A stretch of DNA of 64,000 bases, from NCBI GenBank assembly GCA_046350115.1, contig JAXMAZ010000018.1:89119-153118 (forward strand), in the 5' to 3' direction. The notes below the pieces were generated by a model, which saw only the letters and a list, made by a program, of their open reading frames with translations, was not told the DNA's origin and made no database searches. Made by a program: the position numbers and the translations under genes. The stretch comes from JAXMAZ01 sp046350115. Lineage in GTDB: Bacteria; Planctomycetota; Planctomycetia; Gemmatales; Gemmataceae. How positions within the stretch are numbered: position 1 is the first letter of the stretch; each line of letters begins with the position of its first letter. Positions 59,969 through 64,000 of this stretch are shown here, piece by piece.

Positions 59969-59985
59969 TCGCTTCAGGAGTCGCC

Positions 59986-60660
59986 GTGACTGCCCCTTCG
60001 CCGGCCGTCATCTGGGACGTGGACGGCACCCTGGTCGACACCGCCGAGCACCACTTCCTCGCCTGGCAGCGGTTCGCCGCCGACGCCGGGTTGCCGTTCA
60101 CCCGGGCCGACTTCGCCGCCACGTTCGGCTGGCGGAACCCGGAGATCGTCCGCACGCTGTTCGACCCGGCGGCGTCGGACGAGGCGTGTGCCGACATCGG
60201 GCTGCGGAAGGAGACGCTCTATCGGGCGATGGTCCGCGAGCACGGGACGGCCCTGCTGCCGGGCGTCGAGCCGCTGTTGATGGCGTTCGCCGACCGGGGC
60301 TGGCCGCAGGCGGTCGGCTCGTCCGCCCCGCGGGGGAACCTGGACCTGCTGCTCACCGTCACGCGGACGCGGCCGTACTTCGCCGCGGTCGTCAGCGGGG
60401 AGGACGTGACCCGTGGCAAGCCGGACCCGGAAGTCTTCCTGACGGCGGCGGCCAAACTCGGGGCGGCCCCGCGGCGGTGCGTGGTGTTCGAGGACGCGGT
60501 CGCCGGGGTGCAGGCGGCGAAGGCCGCGGGGATGAGGTGCGTGGCGGTGACGGCCGTCGGCCACCACCCGGCGGACACGCTCCGAGCCGCGGGTGCGGAC
60601 CTGGTGGTCGGGTCGCTGGAGGAAGTCACCGCCGAGTGGGTCGGGGGGCTGTTCCGATGA
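59986..60660 (+). CDS. HAD-superfamily phosphatase, beta-phosphoglucomutase-like
   Basis: 224 residues from GTG 59986 preceded by CAGGAG. Motif I VIWDVDGTLVDTAEHHF with both Asp, motif II AVGSSAPRGNLDLLL (Ser), motif III Lys in GEDVTRGKPDPEVFLTAAAK, motif IV CVVFEDAVAGVQAAKAAGMR. The alpha-helical C1 cap lies between I and II. The family covers phosphoglycolate phosphatase, beta-PGM and sugar-phosphatases; the KPDPEVF-L and ED-A-x-x-G-x-x-A-A pattern fits beta-PGM-like enzymes, substrate unknown. It overlaps the DUF202 gene by ATGA. Confidence 0.92.
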   Translation: MTAPSPAVIWDVDGTLVDTAEHHFLAWQRFAADAGLPFTRADFAATFGWRNPEIVRTLFDPAASDEACADIGLRKETLYRAMVREHGTALLPGVEPLLMAFADRGWPQAVGSSAPRGNLDLLLTVTRTRPYFAAVVSGEDVTRGKPDPEVFLTAAAKLGAAPRRCVVFEDAVAGVQAAKAAGMRCVAVTAVGHHPADTLRAAGADLVVGSLEEVTAEWVGGLFR

Positions 60661-61022
60661 CCGGGCCGCCGGAAGACCCGCGGGTGCGGTTCGCCGCCGA
60701 GCGGACGCTCTTGGCCTGGGTGCGGACCGGGCTGGCCCTGATGGGGTTCGGGTTCGTGGTCGCCCGGTTCGGGCTGTTCCTGCGGGAGCTGCCGGCCGCC
60801 CACCCCCCGCCGCACGCCGGTTGGTCGAGCGGGTTCGGGGTGGCGCTGGTGCTGCTCGGGGTGGCGGTGTGCGTGCTGGCCGGGCTGGAGTACCGGACGG
60901 TGCTGGGCCGGATCGACCGCGGGGAGCCGTACCGCCCGCCGGTCTGGTCACTCGGGCTGGTGGTGGCGGCCGTGCTGGCCGCCGTCGGGCTGGCGATGGC
61001 CGGCTACTTGTTGGCGTCGTAA
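60657..61022 (+). CDS. DUF202 membrane protein
   Basis: 121 residues with three membrane spans: TGLALMGFGFVVARFGLFL, GVALVLLGVAVCVLAGLEY and LGLVVAAVLAAVGLAMAGYL. The N-terminal FAAERTLLAWVRTGLALMGF is the DUF202 signature (ERT-LAW-x-R). The family resembles the YidH/VTC4-linked domain; function unknown. Four-base overlap with the HAD gene. Its last codons overlap, on the opposite strand, the stop of the small selenoprotein gene. Confidence 0.93.
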   Translation: MTGPPEDPRVRFAAERTLLAWVRTGLALMGFGFVVARFGLFLRELPAAHPPPHAGWSSGFGVALVLLGVAVCVLAGLEYRTVLGRIDRGEPYRPPVWSLGLVVAAVLAAVGLAMAGYLLAS

Positions 61023-61168
61023 GGGGCGTCGGCCGTCTGGGTCGGGGTCGGCCGCGACCGCGGCTCGCACTGCCCGACCATTCAGGACCGCATCCCCATT
61101 CGGGGCAGTAACCACACTTGGATCACCAGCCACGCGGCCAGGAACCCGGCCAGAATCAGGTAGTCCAT
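61004..61168 (-). CDS. Tiny single-span membrane selenoprotein
   Basis: 54 residues with UGA (61084-61082) as selenocysteine 29. ATG 61168 follows GAGGGGCGAAAG, a good ribosome site; an in-frame ATG at 61198 is the alternative start. MDYLILAGFLAAWLVIQVWL is one membrane span, then LPRMGMRS-U-MVGQCEPRSR and a polar tail ending DAPYDANK with TAG 61006-61004. The Sec and Cys 34 are four residues apart just outside the membrane, a possible redox pair. If UGA were a stop, the protein would be a bare 28-residue span. The function is unknown; a membrane-linked thiol/selenol redox role is the obvious idea. The 3' end overlaps the DUF202 gene convergently by 19 bases. Confidence 0.78.
61051..61081 (-). 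promoter_or_regulatory. Predicted bacterial SECIS hairpin 4
   Basis: On the minus strand after UGA: stem GCCGC (61064-61060) with GCGGC (61055-61051), 5 bp, loop GGTC (61059-61056), opening 22 nt after the UGA. Loop identical to hairpins 2 and 3. Confidence 0.7.
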
Positions 61169-61220
61169 CTTTCGCCCCTCAGGCGCGGCGTCGGACATTG
61201 GTCACTCCCCCACTGCCATT

Positions 61221-61481
61221 CTACCAGCCGAGGGCGGCCCGCAGCTCGTCCAGCCCGCCGGACAGGGCGGCGTCCCGGGTCGGGTACTTGGCCCCGCCGT
61301 CCACCCGCTTGCCGTTGATCGTCTGGGTGACGGCGCAGGTGAACTGCCCGGCCGCCGGCCGGGCCTCCAGCTTATACTGCGGCTGGTCGCCGACCATTAC
61401 AAACAGGATGTGGTCGCGGATGCCGGGCTTAAGCGACCCGTCACGGAGGGAGAGCCAGTCTGGTGCGGTGGGCAAGCTCAT
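61221..61481 (-). CDS. Small conserved-looking cytoplasmic protein
   Basis: 86 residues from ATG 61481. Reads as a compact beta-rich domain: PDWLSLRDGSLKPGIRDHIL, FVMVGDQPQYKLEARPAAGQ, FTCAVTQTINGKRVDGGAKY, then RDAALSGGLDELRAALGW. Balanced composition, a defined W-L-x-L-R-x-G-x-L-x-PG opening and a final L-x-x-LR-x-x-LGW helix argue for a real gene. I do not recognise a named family. It is 52 bases upstream of the tiny selenoprotein's first possible ATG (23 bases to its upstream ATG at 61198), so the two may be co-transcribed. Confidence 0.72.
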   Translation of the reverse strand: MSLPTAPDWLSLRDGSLKPGIRDHILFVMVGDQPQYKLEARPAAGQFTCAVTQTINGKRVDGGAKYPTRDAALSGGLDELRAALGW

Positions 61482-61496
61482 CAACAAAGCCTCTAC

Positions 61497-61604
61497 GTAG
61501 GGTGCGTTGAGGCTTTGCGAAACGCACCGGAGGGGCATCGACCCGGGTGGGACCGCCTGCGGGGCCGGTGCGTTTCGTCGCAAAGCCTCCTCAACGCACC
61601 CTAC
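61497..61604. repeat. GTAGGG/CCCTAC palindromic element, copy J (best-preserved)
   Basis: Left arm GTAGGGTGCGTTGAGGCTTT then GCGAAACGCACCGG; right arm CCGGTGCGTTTCGTCGCAAA then GCCTCCTCAACGCACCCTAC. Each arm folds on itself (GTGCGTT with AACGCAC). The right arm differs from the left only by the inserted triplets TCG and CTC. It lies between the MFS gene's 3' side and the small-protein gene. Confidence 0.9.
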
Positions 61605-61614
61605 GAGATACCAT

Positions 61615-63051
61615 CTACTCCGGCAGCGGCTTCCCCTTGGTCTCCGGCAGGAACGGCAGCACCGCCAGCCCGAGCGCGAAGATGCTGCACATGGCCAGCC
61701 CGGCGTACCGGAACGGCAGGTCCGGCGTCTCCGGCGTCTTGGCGTAGGCGAACACGTCCGTCGTCAGATACCCGAGCACCAGCGGGCCGCTGGCCGCGAT
61801 GAACCGGCCGACGTTGTAGCAGAAGCTGGTGCCGGTCGCCCGCAGCCGGGTGGGGAACAGCTCTGGCAGCCAGATCGCGTACCCGCCGAACAGGGCCAGC
61901 AGGCAGAACCCCATCAGCACGTTCATCCAGACGATGTCCGCCCGGGTCTTCATCTGCATGAACACCAGGGCGACGCTGGCCGCGGCGGCGATGAACGTGA
62001 CGGCGAACGCCGGCCGCCGGCCGACCCGGGAGGTCAGCCAGCTAAACCCGGTCATGCCGAAGAACGCCCCGACGTTGATCGCCAGGGACGTGACCCCGGC
62101 CCAGATGATCCCCTGGCCCTTGATGTACGCCGCCCGCTGGTCGGCCGGCAGTTGCTCGGCTTCGGCGGCGAACGTCGGCCGGAAGATGCCCTGCTGGAGA
62201 TCGACCACGAAGAACCCGATCCCCCACAGACCGACCACCCCGACGAACGCCAGCAGCACCCCGAGGACGGCGTGCCGCGTCACCCACCCGCCGCCGAACA
62301 GGTCGGCGTAGGAGCCGAGCCGCTTGCCGGTGCCGGCGTCGGCCGCCGCCTTCGCCTGCTTCCACGACGCCGGCTCGGTCAGCTTCCGCTGGATGAACAC
62401 GACCAGCACGGCCGGCACGATGCCGATCAGGAACAGCACCCGCCAGGCGCTCAGCCCGACGGACTTGAGCGGGTCCAGGTAGCCGTACAGCTCCAGCAGG
62501 CCGAGGGCAATGTACAGCAGGGCGGCGGTGCAGTTGCCGACGGCCGACAGCGCCTGCATCAGCCCGAGGGTGAACGGGCGGGCGTTCCCCGGCATGGTCT
62601 CGGCCAGCAGGGCGACGGCGGCGGCGAACACCCCGCCCACCCCCAGCCCGGTCAGGAACCGGTACAGGCAGTAGTCCCACGGGCCGACCGACACGGCGCT
62701 CAGGCCGGTGAAGACGGAGTACAGCAGGATGGTGTACGTCAGGGTGCGGACCCGGCCGAGCCGGTCCCCGTACATGCCGAACACCAGCCCGCCGGTCGCC
62801 CACCCGATCAGGAAGACCGACGTCGCCCGGGTGGCCCACGTCTTGACCGTGTCCGGGTGGGCGGACGCCCCGCCGAGCAGGTCGGTCAGGGACATCACCC
62901 GGGCCAGGTTGAATAGCTGCTGGTCCATGCAGTCCGCCATCCAGGCGATGGCGGCGACGGTGAACACGAACCACTGGTACCGGGACAGGTCGCGGAGGCT
63001 GGCCCACCCGGTCCGGGGGGCGGCATCGGCGGACGGGTCGGCGATTGCCAT
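61615..63051 (-). CDS. MFS transporter, sugar/aromatic-acid:H+ symporter type
   Basis: 478 residues with 12 membrane spans. Start ATG 63051. MFS signatures: WATGGLVFGMYGDRLGRVRT (motif A, G-x-x-x-D-R-x-GRR-like), YRFLTGLGVGGVFAAAVALL, the repeat of motif A in the second half SWLTSRVGRRPAFAVTF, and PETKGKPLPE at the end, which is the ETKG tail of the sugar-porter-like families. ADCMDQQLFNLARVMSL in TM1 and a long central cytoplasmic loop (about 235-265). Substrate not assigned; it may import a carboxylate or sugar. Confidence 0.92.
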   Translation of the reverse strand: MAIADPSADAAPRTGWASLRDLSRYQWFVFTVAAIAWMADCMDQQLFNLARVMSLTDLLGGASAHPDTVKTWATRATSVFLIGWATGGLVFGMYGDRLGRVRTLTYTILLYSVFTGLSAVSVGPWDYCLYRFLTGLGVGGVFAAAVALLAETMPGNARPFTLGLMQALSAVGNCTAALLYIALGLLELYGYLDPLKSVGLSAWRVLFLIGIVPAVLVVFIQRKLTEPASWKQAKAAADAGTGKRLGSYADLFGGGWVTRHAVLGVLLAFVGVVGLWGIGFFVVDLQQGIFRPTFAAEAEQLPADQRAAYIKGQGIIWAGVTSLAINVGAFFGMTGFSWLTSRVGRRPAFAVTFIAAAASVALVFMQMKTRADIVWMNVLMGFCLLALFGGYAIWLPELFPTRLRATGTSFCYNVGRFIAASGPLVLGYLTTDVFAYAKTPETPDLPFRYAGLAMCSIFALGLAVLPFLPETKGKPLPE

Positions 63052-63193
63052 CGGGGGAGGGTTCCGGCGGAACGGGTGGGGCGGGGTGCCTGCCAGATAT
63101 ACCCGCCGCCCGCGGCGGACGCCAGCATTTCCCCGGGGGTTGACGGGTTGGTATGATGAACGCTTTCCCGACGGCCGGAACGCCGGAGGCCGG

Positions 63194-64000
63194 ATGACGC
63201 CGCCGCTCGCGATCGGGTTCCTCGGGGCCGGGCAGATGGCCACTGCCCTGGCCAAAGGGTGGCTCGCCGCCGGGCTGCTCGACCCGGCCCGCAGCCTGGC
63301 CAGCGACCCGTACCCGGCCGCCCGGGAGCGGTTCGCCACGACCACGGGCTTACGGGTCACGGACTCGAACGCCGACGTGCTGGTGGCGGCCGACCTGCTG
63401 GTGCTGGCGGTCAAGCCGCAGGCGATGGCCGGGCTTTTGGACGAGATCACCCCCTGGGTGGACCGCCGGCATCTGACCATCTCCATCGCCGCCGGGGTGA
63501 CGCTCGCCCAACTGGCCGCCGGGCTGGGGGCCGACGCCCGGCTGATCCGGGTGATGCCGAACACGCCCTGCCTGGTCGGGGCGAGCGCCAGCGGGTTCAG
63601 CCCGGGGCCGGCCGCCACCGCCGATGATGTGGCTCTGGTCGAGCGGCTGTTCGGGGCGGTTGGGGTGGCGGTGCGGGTGTCGGAGCCGCTGCTGGACGCC
63701 GTCACCGGGCTGAGCGGCAGCGGCCCCGCCTTCGTGTACGTGATGATCGAGGCACTCGCCGACGGCGGCGTGAAAGCCGGCTTACCCAGAGATGTTGCCC
63801 AGAAGCTGGCCGCACAAACGGTCCTCGGATCGGCGAAGATGGTGCTCGAAACCGGCCAGCATCCCGGCGCCCTCAAGGACGCGGTGGCCAGCCCCGGCGG
63901 CACCACCATCGCCGGGCTGCACGCCCTGGAGCGGGCCGGCGTCCGGGCGGCCCTGATGGACGCCGTGACGGCCGCCGCCGACCGGGCGACGGAGTTGGGA
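63194..64000 (+). CDS. proC: Pyrroline-5-carboxylate reductase (3' end beyond window)
   Basis: 269 residues seen, open at the window edge; about 270 is the normal full length, so only a few residues are missing. It converts pyrroline-5-carboxylate to proline with NAD(P)H. N-terminal Rossmann motif IGFLGAGQMATALAKGWL; LLVLAVKPQAMAGLLDEI; ISIAAGVTLAQLAAGLG; RVMPNTPCLVGASASGF; and the family signature VTGLSGSGPAFVYVMIEALA with DGGVKAGLPRDVAQKLA. Start ATG 63194, 142 bases from the divergent MFS gene. Confidence 0.95.
   Translation, partial: MTPPLAIGFLGAGQMATALAKGWLAAGLLDPARSLASDPYPAARERFATTTGLRVTDSNADVLVAADLLVLAVKPQAMAGLLDEITPWVDRRHLTISIAAGVTLAQLAAGLGADARLIRVMPNTPCLVGASASGFSPGPAATADDVALVERLFGAVGVAVRVSEPLLDAVTGLSGSGPAFVYVMIEALADGGVKAGLPRDVAQKLAAQTVLGSAKMVLETGQHPGALKDAVASPGGTTIAGLHALERAGVRAALMDAVTAAADRATELG

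Noticed and set aside
1..64000. tRNA, rRNA, prophage, or secondary-metabolite cluster
   Set aside because: None could be recognised; the mobile content is limited to the IS630 copy and palindromic repeats.

Overview
The window is high-GC bacterial DNA from a planctomycete, most likely the Gemmataceae. The gene families point there: two prepilin-like DUF1559 proteins each followed by a small lipoprotein, a DUF1549/DUF1553 cytochrome next to a DUF1501 protein, a very large 'PVC-type' dehydrogenase with a C-terminal haem domain and DUF1080, several FG-GAP/ASPIC (CRTAC1-like) proteins, a TIGR02996-domain protein, DUF4058 and Uma2 proteins. No rRNA, tRNA or CRISPR array was seen.

Layout. 1-5.8 kb: secreted proteins and the PVC-type dehydrogenase. 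5.9-6.9 kb: a decayed IS630-type insertion sequence with intact ends. 7.5-15 kb: housekeeping and maintenance genes (recQ, a type IB topoisomerase, mscL, a PIN toxin with an AF2212-like antitoxin, a TIGR02996 gene, cobL, nhaA). 15-20 kb: TPR proteins and an esterase. 20.5-31.5 kb: DUF1559/lipoprotein pairs, a TPR plus CRTAC1 pair, an AhpD-like protein, and a CRTAC1 gene interrupted by TAG. 31.5-44.3 kb: a pentahaem membrane cytochrome, a large selenoprotein, a nitrilase-superfamily hydrolase and two more FG-GAP/ASPIC proteins. 44.3-52.3 kb: a phenylalanine/tyrosine degradation cluster (acetoacetyl-CoA synthetase, phenylalanine hydroxylase, HPPD, FAH-family hydrolase, a small UGA-containing gene, homogentisate dioxygenase, flavin reductase). 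52.3-64 kb: DUF1553/DUF1501, a PQQ-type sugar dehydrogenase fused to a cytochrome, HAD phosphatase, DUF202, a tiny selenoprotein, an MFS transporter and the start of proC.

Main discovery. Four in-frame UGA codons in three genes look like selenocysteine codons. (1) The 34833-37193 gene encodes one protein with two UGAs. One sits in an iodothyronine-deiodinase-like active site (FGSFTU). The other replaces the second Cys of an AhpD-type CxxC (CFYU); a paralogue at 28048 has CQYC there. (2) The 49961-50338 gene lies between the FAH-family gene and hmgA and reads through UGA at residue 73. (3) A 54-residue single-span membrane protein (61168-61004, minus strand) reads through UGA at residue 29. 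Each UGA is followed 17-26 nt later by a short hairpin fitting the bacterial SECIS pattern, and three of the four carry the same GGUC apical loop. Conventional gene calling would truncate or miss all three genes.

Second theme. The intergenic DNA is full of palindromic repeats of several families. The most striking has ends GTAGGG...CCCTAC, with arms that differ between copies but stay complementary, and each arm is often itself a hairpin. Copies repeatedly abut genes so that their terminal TAG is the gene's stop codon. One copy has a different palindrome nested in its loop, and the IS630 element sits at the TA of another palindrome. These repeats look mobile, or mobilised in trans.
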